Shown here in pieces: positions 1-11,608 of a stretch of DNA of 64,000 nucleotides (within the stretch, counting starts at the first letter, position 1; every line of letters begins with the position of its first letter). The notes under the pieces are model-generated. The model ran no database searches and had not been told where the DNA came from. It saw nothing but the letters and a program-made list of their open reading frames with translations. The translations under genes and the position numbers were made by a program. Origin of the DNA: Sympetrum striolatum (lineage: Eukaryota; Arthropoda; Insecta; Odonata; Libellulidae); assembly GCA_947579665.1 (NCBI GenBank), contig OX388349.1, forward strand, positions 26,692,459-26,756,458, written 5' to 3'.

Positions 1-3000
1 ATAATTACTCTTAGAAGTAAAGGCGTTGGTAAAAAAACACAAAATGCACGCCTTTTATATCTACATGAGATCTCGCCTCTTTAAGGCGCCATTAATTTCA
101 AATTTATTTCCGTATTTATGCGGATACGGGTAAAAAAATAGAACAGCTCGATTGCATACGGAATTAATTTCGTGGATAACAGAAAAGGTACGATAGAACG
201 GGTTGCTCACGAGAACGTAACCTTAGGACAGCGATGACCTATGCAAAAGGGCCTAAATTAGGTGAGATAACTCTAGAAAGAAAAACAAATATCCCAACCC
301 TAAGGGAAATATGAAGCTATGAAAATTAAACGGAAGCAGTTGCGATTATATGTAAACAAGGAATTTTTAGAGGCACCGTTTAGAAGTTCTCGGGCGGTTT
401 CCAACGGAGCAAAAACCTAACTAGTTTTTAATAAAGCCGGTACAGAGTATTCTGCATCGTTTTGGCTGAGAGAGAATAAGAATATTGGTCGAGAGAGCAA
501 TCGCTGCAATAAGAACGTCATCATCTTTTGGTAGATGAATGGCATAATGCATTGTAATGACTTAACGGAAGTTATAATCCATCGCTACTGCTTCGGAGAA
601 GATGTTTAGATGAAGAGGAATAAATAATCCGGGAAATTGATAACGAGCAGGAGGTTTTGAAGAGAGGTATTGAGGATAATATGAACAGCAATAGCTTACT
701 CTAAGGTGCACCTTCAATAGATTCAGTGGAGGAAATGCTATTCATTCTGTGTTTACAGCTTATAGGTCACACAAGATAATGAAAGAAGAACATAAAAACA
801 CTATTGAACTCTCCTGTAAAAAATTATGGCAATTTATTTAAATTAAACATATATTAGGGATCTAATTATTATATTACTTAAAAGTAAAATTCTCACGTGA
901 TTATCATTACTTATTTTAGAGAAATTTATCTATTGAGAATTCAAAGCTTTAATGTAAACCAAATGAATTGAAAGTATATTAGTTAACCTTAGATATAAAT
1001 CGCGTGAGATTGATCACAAAATACTTCTGTTTGTTTATACTTCTGGCTATAAGGTACAATACATCCCATTATAGGTACGCGAACCTATAGAATGCATTAT
1101 AAAAATATAACATGTGATTCTCTCGTCTTTCTAGATTTTTGACTTTATTTGGATAATATTGTCAATCTTAGGGATACGGTATGGGGTGCATATGATACGG
1201 TCTATATGGCCACAAATGACTGCGAGCTGCACTTCGAGAGATTTTGCATTACTTGATTATAAAATGCACATTAGGGAACATATTTCATAGTACATACAAC
1301 ATTATGTACAAAAAATTCGGACTGGTTCTCATTATTTTAGACATTACTCATATTTTATCATATCGTCGTTCGTCTGAAGTTTGCTGAAATTTTTTTCTCA
1401 AAAGCGTCTGTTTGCAGCGGCATCTCGCAAAGATGTTAAAATATGCAGATCCGCAAAAAGGCAAGACATAGAAAATGAGGATTTTCTAAGAAGAAAAATG
1501 GCATCTCTTAAAGCGAATACGGATGTATGCCTATATTTCATCAGTAAGAAGCTTTTATATTTCCATGGAAATGATAAGATAAGCCTGAGCCTGAATTATA
1601 CAAATACCTCCAGTTTATCTACACCTTAATTTTAATTTGAATGAGTCCAGAGCCTATTTCTATGTGCTTTTATATTAATAATAATTATATATAATTTTCA
1701 CCTGCAGAAGGATAAGGACATGCTTTTAAAATATAAACAATTAAATTGGGAAAATTAATCATCCCTAAAGAAATAAATATTTTGTCGGGATTACCATAAT
1801 TTTAATTTAAGTTTTGGGTGTTTTTCGGCATACATAGGTAGATATATAAAACAATTAATTTTATGTACTTAGAGGATTAGAATATAAACAATAAATAGCG
1901 AGGTAAACTATTTGAAATATGGACATGTAGAAAAGAGAAAAGAAAGAATAAACATAGTTACTTTAGATAATCTTCTTTATAAAATTTCTGAAATAGTATT
2001 TTAGGTTTCCAAGGAAAACTCATTGATTGGGTGAGGTGGTAATGGTAATGATCGGGTAATTTTTGGAAGGTGCTATTGGGGGCTTAGAGAATTAGAGGTT
2101 TATAATCTACAAAAGGCCTCTTTGCCGACTTCTAGAGATTATAAACCTCTAATTAATCAACAGCCATGTTCTGGGATAGTTGTGCCGTGGCCCCTGGTGT
2201 TTAATTTGGATAAAGCCTCCAATTATACACTCAGTGTAATTTCGTATATTTACATTTGAACACACTAATAGGACAATTAGAAGGAAATATTCATAGTTAA
2301 CAGTATAATTTCCACTCCCTAGATAAGCGAAAGAAAAATAACGGCTGGATTGGTGCTTTAATAATACCTTTGGGCCACAAACACGCCGTAAGAGAGCGAT
2401 CATAACTCACTTCGGATGATTCATTCGGAGAAAGAGCCCCATCGTAGAAGAGGAAGCCAAGACAAGGGAATTTATTTGGAGAAAAGGGACGCGAGAGCTG
2501 CTCCCGAAATTTAAGGATCTAATTTTTTCTCGGGAGCGATAAATCTGGGAATCGAAGGGAGAGAAAGAAGAGGGAGTAACTTGGGGGAAGGGAATAAATA
2601 TTGAAATGAAAGCGGCGTCATGAAGAAAAGAGCGAGCAAAACAAATGGAAGGATGCATAATGGATTAAGTACTCGGCCGTTGATAAATCTCTGGCGCTGC
2701 AATCGCGACGCGCAAATTCCTCTTTTCGGAAAGTTGCAAAGTAAAATCCGACGACGGCGAAGTAGAGGAATGAATTATGCAAATGTCGAACGGCGGAGTA
2801 TTTTCGAAATATCAACCACCGTTAATTCCGACGATTCCGAGCTGATCCGTCGGAAAGTTTGAATCTGGGAAAAAGTGAGCAACGAATCTTTAACTCCGAA
2901 GAATAGGAAATTGTTTAATTCGACATCTTTATAAAATTAATATATGTTCCAACTTACATGAATTCTAACATAATTCCACATTGAATATAATCATCGATAT

Positions 3001-3265
3001 TTTACCATTCGGAATTATGATACTTACAAGTTATTGTTACTTAAACGTTATGTCATTGACTACATGGTAATCGTTGTTAATATGTGTTCCGCTGGTAGAT
3101 AATTGCTTGGTGGCTGCATCGAAATATTCAGACTAAAGTTAAAATATCTTCGTAGAACCTTATGACCTATTACCGAATAATATATTTGCGTTTTCGTTTG
3201 CATTCTTTAGAAAACAATGCGGATATATTCCTAGATGTAAAACATTACAAGTAAAATGCTTAAAA
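1..3265. other. Non-coding AT-rich DNA, no gene recognised
   Basis: No reading frame here resembles a known protein, and all open frames are under 90 codons. Most of the stretch is AT-rich and unique within the window. A patch at about 2560-2870 is richer in G+C and CpG than its surroundings and has overlapping short open frames on both strands; that composition could reflect a regulatory element or an unrecognised exon, but nothing in it decides between them. Confidence 0.5.
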
Positions 3266-3350
3266 GTTTCATAGCTCAATCGACAGAGAACTCGGAGGGA
3301 AATCGTTCGATCCGGGTTCGATTCCCGTTCCTAGGAGACCTATTCATATC
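3266..3350 (+). mobile_element. tRNA-derived SINE head (copy 1 of a two-copy family)
   Basis: The stretch looks like the 5' part of a tRNA-derived SINE. An A-box-like segment (TAGCTCAATCGACAG, 3272-3286) is followed by a B box GGTTCGATTCC at 3315-3325, inside a T-arm that still folds (CGGG/CCCG around TTCGATT). The acceptor and anticodon arms do not pair well, so a functional tRNA is unlikely. The bases after the T-arm (CCTAGGAGACC, then TTCATATCC) match those after the B box of the copy at 24.54 kb. Shared non-tRNA sequence argues for a SINE family rather than a stray tRNA pseudogene. Confidence 0.55.
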
Positions 3351-3689
3351 CTTTCAATTTATTCCTTTCATATTATTCAGTATTTTCCATGCATAACCCA
3401 ATCCTAGGCGTACGCCATCGCTTGTGTGAAGATAATTCTAAGGTTTTACTTGATACTTGAAAGTTGTGGGGAATTGATGGGCGATTAAAGTCATCCAAAG
3501 CATTCACAGAAGGTGCTTTCTAGTGTACGTAATTTATATTAAGAATAACAAGCTAACTACACTGATAAGACTGCAAGAGACGATTTATGCAGAAGTGAGC
3601 AAATTTTTTTCTTAAACGTCTGAATATTAGTAAATCGTGAATCTCCTTAGCTCATCACAGGAAGATCCTGCAAGATATTTAAGGTGTCA

Positions 3690-4800
3690 TAAAACCTCCA
3701 GCAGTATTAAACAGATCATAATCTTACTAAATGGAGGTGCCATATCGCTGTATTTAACCAATTTCTTTTGCCCCTCGCAAAGTTGTTCGTTTGAAGCAAT
3801 AATCTGCAATCCACAAGGTGCATTACGACCCTAAGCATGAGTTCTGTGAGCCTACCTCTCGTTCTCTTGCATAAGATTTTGCCCTAAGAAATATTGTTCA
3901 ATCTAGCTATGTCGTATCAAAAGGCAATAAGCTTCGCTTTCTTCTTTAAAATTGTATCCAGTAGAGCTCTGCTTTCCTTTACTTCATTCAACATTTGTTA
4001 TTTTGTTATCCTAAGGTCCAAATACACACTTCAATAACTAGTATTTTAACTGGTCCCTGCCCGCTGCCTCGCAGTCATAACTTAAAGCACTGCGTATTAG
4101 TGTTTTTGCAAATGTCTCGGAGAGGTATTTTTTTGTTAGTAAGTTCTTGATTATTTAAAATGTTAATTTCAAACGAGATATTTATATTTTATTATTAACC
4201 ACACTTGTGCTATCATTTGTTTAATGATCCCAAATTGCACAACGTCATTACTTGCATTTTCTATGCGCCTTCGATATTGAAGTTTGCGCTTATCTTGCAG
4301 TTCCTTTTGTCTAACGACATTGTTTTCCTTTTCTTTCTGCTACTTCTAATTTTGAGTTCTTCTTGAAGCATAAGAATAGTATGATTAATTTCCTTCTCAA
4401 GATCAGCTAAAACAAGGAAATCATCGGAAAACTAAGGCAAGGGATATTTCTGCCATTCATACATTTTTTTCTTATTCCTTTATAATCCCTTCAGTAGCAT
4501 TTTTAAGGAACACGTTAGATAAGTAGGACAGAGAAAGATCACTCTGCTTGAAACCTTTCCTTAATTTTACTTCTAATTTCTTTCCGTTAATGCGTTCTTC
4601 ACCATTTAAAATCAGTATAAAAGTTTAAGATAGTGTTCCCTTCCTCCAATGCAGCTGTTTTTTTCATTTTCTGGAAGAGTAGCTTCTCATATACTCTGTT
4701 GCCGGCCTTCTCTAGGTCAATAAATCTTTTATAAATTCTTCTATTTTCTTCCAATCTTATTTTAAGATTTGTCAAAGGGGTAAATTTGCCTATCTAATTT
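3690..4800 (-). pseudogene. Decayed LINE (non-LTR retrotransposon) reverse transcriptase
   Basis: Reading the minus strand in shifting frames gives the ordered motifs of a non-LTR reverse transcriptase. At 4704-4733 is FIDLEKA, the counterpart of the FIDxEKAFD motif, followed by RVYEKLL. At 4498-4562 is KGFKQSDLSLSYLSNVFLK, matching the GVRQGCxLSPxLFNxxLE block, with the Gly and Cys of RQGC lost. At 4420-4431 is SDD followed by FLVLAD, the degenerate YADD active-site loop. Then come KKRKTM and RNCKISANFNIEG (about 4270-4340). The thumb and C-terminal part continues with LLTNKKIPLRDI (near 4105-4145), LLDTILKKKAKLI (near 3940-3985) and GKILCKRTRGR (near 3850-3890). Several frameshifts and stops break the frame, so it cannot make an enzyme. 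The endonuclease domain is absent, as usual for a 5'-truncated LINE. The clade (RTE, CR1 or a relative) cannot be fixed by eye, and the 3' boundary is approximate. Confidence 0.8.
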
Positions 4801-6850
4801 CTATGTCTTTCCCGAATCCGAACTATATCCGAATTATTAGTCAATATATTGTTCCAAATTCCCCGAATACTATTTTTTACAATAAGCATACATTTCATAG
4901 CGTTCGATAACCAATATCATCAATTAAATTGATGAGAATGAAATAAATCACTCGTAGGAAATTACGATCATCAGATATTTGTTTGGAATAAAAATTGTGT
5001 AAAACATTTCTCCTAACAAGCAACAACTATTCATATCTACTCCTATTACATACATTACAATATACAGGTTATTAATATAAGAGCATTTTAAAATGTTTGT
5101 TTAGTTCTGACGCAGGTCTCTGGATCCAGGTCATCCCTTTAACCCCAAAAAGTACCACAGCGTATGTTTCCAGTTCAGCGGATCTCGCCTTCTGCTTTGA
5201 AAGCCTTTAATTCCTCTCCGTTAATATGCCTCTCACTTCTAACTTAATGAACAACTTTGAAAATATAAGTACTTGCCATAAAAAGTTACAAAGTATACTG
5301 AATTTATATACCGCCGTATCTACATTATATCAAGGTACAGTGAAAAGTATCAAGTCGCGCACATCTTCCTTCAATGACTTTATCAATTGCATTAAAGGAT
5401 TTTGTGAATTCATAACAGCGTGATATATTACATCGCAATTTGCATATTTTAACAATTGGATACATAATTTATTTCTAATTTTTCTTAAAATGAGAAAATT
5501 TTCCAATTGTAAATCGAATTTGTACGTTGAATCAAAAGTATCAAAAGGAATTATTTGACGTCCTGCCTTCGGAAGGTTTTGGAAGGGGTATCTTCCCGAC
5601 AAAGATAAATACCAGTAAGAATTGTTATTTCCTTAATCATAATAATAATAAATCAATGTGGTATTTGTATAGCAATATAATAACAATAGGAAAGAAAACC
5701 TTTATATTCTACTGAAAGATGGAATATTTGATGAGATATATCGCAAATTAATGAAGCATAGTCAACTACATTCTAGAATCAAAAGATAAGCAGTGCGTTT
5801 ATATAAAATAAAAGATTTTAAATTCTCTAAAGAATTTACTTTATTGTAACATTTTACTAGTCTTAATTTTGGAATTGCATTCCATCTAACACTATTCATC
5901 TACACTTATTCTATTGCTATTACATTCGGAAAAATCTAGTTACCACACCTTGATAACTGTTGATATAGCAAAGATAAGAATGGAAAGATGAAGTGTTTGG
6001 AAAGATAAATATTTACATCACAACACACAAGATTCTTTCTGTATATTCTCACCCCCTCATTAATATTTCTCTTGACTTTGATCATTTCAGAATCGTTTGC
6101 TTTCAGAAAAGTACAAAGTACTCGGGCTGAGTTTTCAAGTTTTTTTGATTATTAACCGCCGTGATGTCGATCGAGGAAATCGTTGTTTGTAAAAAGCAGC
6201 GACTCAAAGGTTTGGGAATACTATTCAACGGAAGAATCATGGGAATGGCATTCAAATACATATAAAACAAAACCGCTTGATAAGTATGGCGCTTCCATTC
6301 ATCTCCTCAGAATAAACTCTAATCCCTTCTCTGGCTTTTGTTTTCGCTTCCAGAGAATGCCTTTTGCTTGTTGCAGGAGTTCCTTTCGCAGAAACGACGG
6401 TTCGGATCTAGTTCTCGCTGGAAGAGAGGTGACCTCAATTAAAAGGTATCATCGACGATGAGTTCGCAGAATTGTCGAAAGTTGCTTTTAGAAAATGTTA
6501 AGATTGAAAATACTTCGTTTATTTTCTACTTTACATGGAAGGGTAAGGGTTAAAGCATTTTGCCTTATCGCTTATGATTCCAGGAATATAATTTAAATGG
6601 CATGATTGACTAAGTCTGTAATTCTTTTTTTTTTTGAACCCAAAGTGTATATCTCGGTAAGAGTTTTTTTATCAATCAAAGAGAGAAAATCCTCAATCAA
6701 TAGTATAGAAATGAGTAGCCACACAATAAGCTTCTGTATATAATGCCATGTTTAATCTTAATTTACATTGTTCTTAGAGCAATTATGAGTTTAATGAAAA
6801 TTAAAATAAATCAACTTCTTGTTTTACATTGCTTTAAAACCTATCATATA
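4801..6850. other. Non-coding DNA, nothing recognised
   Basis: This stretch is AT-rich, and its open frames of 60-92 codons show no motif I recognise. A slightly CpG-richer patch at about 6340-6470 is the only change in composition. No repeat shared with the rest of the window was seen. Confidence 0.45.
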
Positions 6851-6956
6851 GGGAAAGGGTAAAGGGTAAATTGCACACAAAGGCGTACACCCAGGAAAAT
6901 GCCAAGGAAAAACGGACTTGAAAAAAGTCTGACTGGGCCGGGAGTATCAAATAGAA
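6851..6956 (-). mobile_element. SINE-like repeat with (TTACCC)-type tail (copy 1)
   Basis: Read on the minus strand, the unit runs from a decayed B-box-like stretch (TTGATACTCCCGGCC) through AGTCAGACTTTTTTCAAGTC, CGTTTTTCCTTGG and CCTGGGTGTACGCC. It ends in a short tail of TTTACCC-like units at 6851-6870. A second copy with the same order of blocks lies at 39.15-39.26 kb, and that one has target-site duplications. The tRNA-like head, short length, repeated tail and dispersed copies fit a SINE. The tRNA origin rests only on the degenerate B box and is therefore tentative. Confidence 0.5.
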
Positions 6957-9900
6957 TAAGAAAGATAATAATTCCGATATATTACGATTTATCTCTACGA
7001 CCTTAATAGTATAGTAGTAATAGAAATAGTTCTTAAATCACTTTGATCTGCTTCAATTCTAAACAAGTGTGATATTAAAGTTTAGAATACATTACAATAC
7101 AAATGCCTATATTGTGCGAAATTGGGACGAGTCCCACCTTCCTTTAAATATTATAACCTAACAGTACATGATGGCCTCTCGAGTATATTTCTCGTAATAT
7201 TCTTTTGAATTTTCTGTGCTCAATTCTACTCTTCGATCTTTTTCCTTGACCTAGGTTTTCCTTATGTTGCCCTCTCAATTTATAAATATGTAAACCACGT
7301 TGGCGTTCCCACTCAAATCTCTAGTTCACTATAGATTACAACGACGTACTTCCCCAAGTTTTTCAGAGCAAAATTAGATTCGGCCTCGAAAGCCATAATA
7401 ACGGAAAGGAATTTAAGTTTTCAAAGAGCGAGAACCCCGACCTAAAAGCATTTTCAGCGGTTTCCATAGATTTATAGGGATGGCTTGCATCCGGCGACCT
7501 GGATGAGAGCTAAACAAACATTCTAAAAAGCATAAAGGGCCTCTTGTTCAGGAAATGGAATTGCAAAGCCGGTTGCTGCGGTCCTTTTTAATCCATTTAC
7601 ATTCTATGTCACATATTGCGATGGAAGAGGAAATAGATTTGATCGAAAACTTTCATATACTTGCCAAAAAAGGGACATTCAGGAAGGATTAAAAGGTACG
7701 TGGAAGACTTTCATGGCTTTTGCCAGAGGAGCGATAACCTCGACAGAGAACTTACTGTGAAAACTTCGTAAAGCATCTCGATGTCAAGGAATAAAGATAA
7801 TAAGTTTTCTTGGCCTGAATTAAATTACAGTGACATACCTCTTGGTTAGAATATGAAAATCTCTACTTCACTTGATTTTTTTAAAGAAAAAAGTGCGTTC
7901 GTCAACTACGCACATACAATTTGATTTTAAATGACAAGTTAGATTCCATCCTTAAGGAAATTAATGTGGGATTGGTACTTGAGGGTCCTGCAAGTATCGA
8001 GATACTTCATTCGGTCTCTCCAAGGAAACGCTGATGAATAACGTTTAAGAAACATCAAACATCAGTACTAATCATACTAATAATTGTTACAAAATTTTAA
8101 AATAGCATATAATAAAAACAACAACAAATATCACAAGAATTGAAATAAAATATTTTTCCATTTATTGCATTCATCTATTGCTTAACGTGATTGTTATTTA
8201 AAATTCAAGATCAACCATTTGATCAACTAAGCTCAGTATTAGATTGATTATCCATACAGCATCCCATTAGTTACTTTTTCATGATTATGGTAAATATTTT
8301 GGATCAGAAACACATCAACTGCTTACACAATAACTTTAAATTGCAACACACTGTCTCCTATTAGTTTAAAGGTGGAGTGATTTTGAAATATCAATTTCAA
8401 CAGAAGGCTATACATATTTGTTTGCTATACAAAAAAAATCCAATCTAAAAAAAATAAATAAGTGGGGTACACACTCCTTCTATAATACTAAAATACTATA
8501 CTTATATGGGGTCTTCGAGTTATTTGCCTTAGCTACATCAGCATATATACTTAGTTTACCTATTACTATGATGGATAACCTCAAAGTTTCCGCAATTTGA
8601 TTTTTGCAGGTTTTTCTTTCTGCCATAAAATTGACTATATTTTTCCACAGTACCATTGGTATGGCCAGTATAATTATTTAAAATTTTCATCCTATAGAGA
8701 TTCGAAACTCAGTTCTACTTCATAGATAACCACGGATTGGATGCATGCAAATCTTCTCAATGATCTGAAGCCACAGCGAATTTATTTTGGGAATCTAATC
8801 TTGCTCTCCCATGCAATAAGACTGTCAATCTCAGCCATATTCGTGCTTTTTATGTTCTGATTTGGCAAAGCACTGCATTGCCATTTTTGTATGCACTTTG
8901 ACTTTATCTCGATACAGAAAATTCAAGAAACCCTATGGATACAGTGTTTCAAGTCGATTGGTGTTGCTGATGTCAGCGAAATGTCCATTGAAAAGTAGCC
9001 ATTATTAATTGTTTTGTGGAACTAAAGGAAGGGTGATATGCAGTTAATTATATCTCAGAATAATGAGTTCTTAAGTAGAATATAGATTAAATAGATATAA
9101 AAATTAACCGTTTGTTTACTTGTCTATTATTCATAAAACAATTTCTGTCATTAAATAAATATATGGACGAAGTTTGCCTTAATGTTTTTTTTTTAAATAA
9201 TACTAAATTTAAATATGAAGTATTTACTAATTAAATTTAAAAATTTTCATTTAAACTTTTTCTTTCCGTGCCCCTTCCTTCCCAAACTACAACAATAATC
9301 GATTTAATTTACCTCGTGTCTGTCTCCTCAAACATGCATTTCACATAGTATTTCACAATCTTTCATTTCTATTGCCTTCAATGAAATAACAAATTAAAAG
9401 GAAAATCTAAGATTCGTAGTCGTCCAATCTATTAGCTGTAAGGAACAGCGGTTGGATGTAAAATAAGCTGTGGAATGTATGAATTTGACCTATTTTAACT
9501 CACAGTTTTCTACCAAGTAATACTTTGCTTAGAGTATCTTATACGTGGTAGCTTATTTTAAAATTTTTCTTAATGATATTTTTTACGGGATAACAACTGC
9601 GCTGGTTTTTAAATCGGGTTATTTCTGTGATGAATGCCAACAATTTAACATGTGCCCAGATTCATCCTCTGGATAGATGAAAACATTATTTACGCCTGTT
9701 CTAAGCAATGTGTGGATAATTTCAAGGTACTCTTGGAGGTCGTAAGATGAATCAATTTATCTTAGATACAACGTGTTATTTCGTTCCTCAACGTCAGAGA
9801 ATTTACAGTGAGAAATTAGGAAAATATATATTCATTCACAATGTACAGAAGTATCTGCATAGAGAGCTTACTTTACCAGCCGGATTAGAGCCACAGCTGA

Positions 9901-10514
9901 GTTTTTCTCTCCAGAATTCACCGTAAGCTTATTCCCTTTTTATAGATGAAGTCATAGGGAAGACCCTTTGAAATTCACATTCTTTGAGGAGCAAATTGCT
10001 CGTGGCAAAAAACGGAGGTCCTGTAACTCTCCGGGCAAAATAGCCACGTGTATAGGAAGCGATAACAGGTGCGAAGAGTGGGTGAAAGAATTTTATGGGA
10101 AAAGAAAAGTACGCAGAGATCCTCTAAAATAAAAAGAAACAGCCATTTCGAGCATTTCTCCGTGAAAAGTTCTCGTGGCCTTTAGGCCATAGCGGCGCTC
10201 TTAAACGCATCGCCGTATTTCCTCCGGAAGCTCTCTCTCTCTCGATGTCCACTCAATGTATACATTTATCATCTTAGAAAATAAACTAACGCGATATTTC
10301 CCTCTCTAGAACGCTCCATTTTTTGCTCATTTAGTTCTACGTTTTTCGCCATTTTTTTCCAGGAGGGCGTCTACTTTCGGGCTGTATTTTATCAAGATTT
10401 GGTTAACTTAACAATTGCTGATTCATGCTTTTGAATACATAAGTTACATATCTATGACTTTCAGTAAACAATGTAGAGTTATATCACAGTCTTATGGTAT
10501 GTTATTGTGCTGGG
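6957..10514. other. Non-coding DNA, nothing recognised
   Basis: No protein-like frame or repeat family was recognised. Two patches, about 7380-7560 and 9990-10220, have more G+C and CpG than the AT-rich background. The second contains a short CT-repeat run near 10230. They could be regulatory DNA, but no sites can be named from the sequence. Confidence 0.45.
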
Positions 10515-11310
10515 ACATAAGACACACAGACATGCATATTCCCTGAGATTCCAACCACCACGAAAACCAAAAACCCCATTCAACTCCATAATACAGAGGC
10601 TTCTAAACATACCACAATCACAAAAACGCTTCAATCAAGGTTATCACCAAACATAACGGCTAAGATACCTCTTTGGAACGTATCATTTTGAGAAAGCCTA
10701 AACAAAAACGCTACGTAAGCCAATGCACCACATGAAATTTATTAAGCAAAGAACCAAAAAATCATAATACTTCCTTACGCACCATGTATAAAAAATAAAC
10801 TAAACCCACAGTATACAAATTCATCTTCACACCAATATTCGTCGATCACAATTAAGTATCGAATCTTCTCCATAACCCGGAAGACCCAATCCCGAAATCT
10901 AACAAATCTGGCACATACGAAGTATCATGTCAAGATTGTAACAAGGTATACATTGGACAGACGATAAGAAAAATAGAAATTTGATTAATTGACTGATTGG
11001 CCAACATAAAATATAATCACATAATTAAGTCCAGCGTCGAGCACACTTACAAGAATACAGTCAGAAAATGAACAAGGAAAAGTTAAAGCTCATCATATCA
11101 GTTCAGAATTCGTCCAAACTCAACTCATACTAAAGCCTTTTCATTCAAAGAAACAAGTGTCACATTATGAATAACAACTTGGGACTCATCCCTTGCTTGG
11201 TGTTGCTTTCTCTTAATGACGTCACACAAAAATATGCATAAATACCCCCACCCTTCGGCCATCACCCTTAGTTCTCCTCTTCTCCCGAAGATGGCAGCAT
11301 AAGTGTCGAT
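10515..11310 (+). pseudogene. Decayed Penelope-like retroelement: RT C-terminal part plus GIY-YIG endonuclease
   Basis: Conceptual translation in shifting frames gives the order found in Penelope-like elements (PLEs). From about 10515 it reads THRHAYSLRF, then FNSIIQRLLNIPQSQKRFNQ, which resembles the segment after the PLE reverse transcriptase core (typically HRLLNIP). At about 10855-10905 is VSNLLHNPEDPIP, the usual linker. At 10909-10975 is SGTYEVSCQDCNKVYIGQT followed by IRK, the start of a GIY-YIG endonuclease: GTY stands for GIY, YIG is intact, and both cysteines of the CxxC pair are present. Downstream frames carry KSSVEHT, like the KSSVAEH motif. Stops and shifts are frequent, so the copy is dead. 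The 3' flank (11215-11310) holds TGACGTCA-like DNA and CCCGAAGATGGCAGC, typical of PLE tails. The polymerase core is missing upstream. A SINE follows within about 80 bp. Confidence 0.8.
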
Positions 11311-11385
11311 ATAACCATTGAGAATGGTAACGCTTACAATACATCAGTCATGGTTAGAATTGACTCTCATTCTTAGGGTACTCTC

Positions 11386-11608
11386 TTACTTAGGGTACTT
11401 AGGGTATAGCATGCCATCTAAGCTATCGCTCCTACCCCAAGGTCCCGGGTTCGAATCCCGGCTGATCGGATTTTTCCGATTAAGGGAATGGTTGTGTGTG
11501 TTCGTTGTTACTGTTGCCTCAGTGAAGCACCTCCTGAAAAGTTCATCAGAGCTTAGGAGGACTTCACCGGTAAAGGGCAACAGTAGCTAGGCATGAAAAA
11601 AAAATATA
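11386..11608 (+). mobile_element. tRNA-derived SINE with A-rich tail
   Basis: A B box GGTTCGAATCC at 11448-11458 sits in an intact T-arm (CCGGG/CCCGG around TTCGAAT). An A-box-like region precedes it at about 11405-11420. The tRNA-like head is followed by a tRNA-unrelated body (CTGATCGGATTTTTCCGATT, then GTGTGTGTTCGTTGTTACTG) and ends in a run of nine A and TATATGC. A more diverged copy of the same family, with the body in the same order, lies at 23.1 kb. The preserved promoter and tail suggest this is the youngest SINE in the window. It would be transcribed by RNA polymerase III and would depend on a LINE for mobility; the partner LINE is not evident. Confidence 0.75.

Noticed and set aside
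11386..11470. Possible genuine tRNA gene
   Set aside because: The T-arm is intact but acceptor and anticodon stems do not pair; the downstream body matches another dispersed copy, so it is a SINE.
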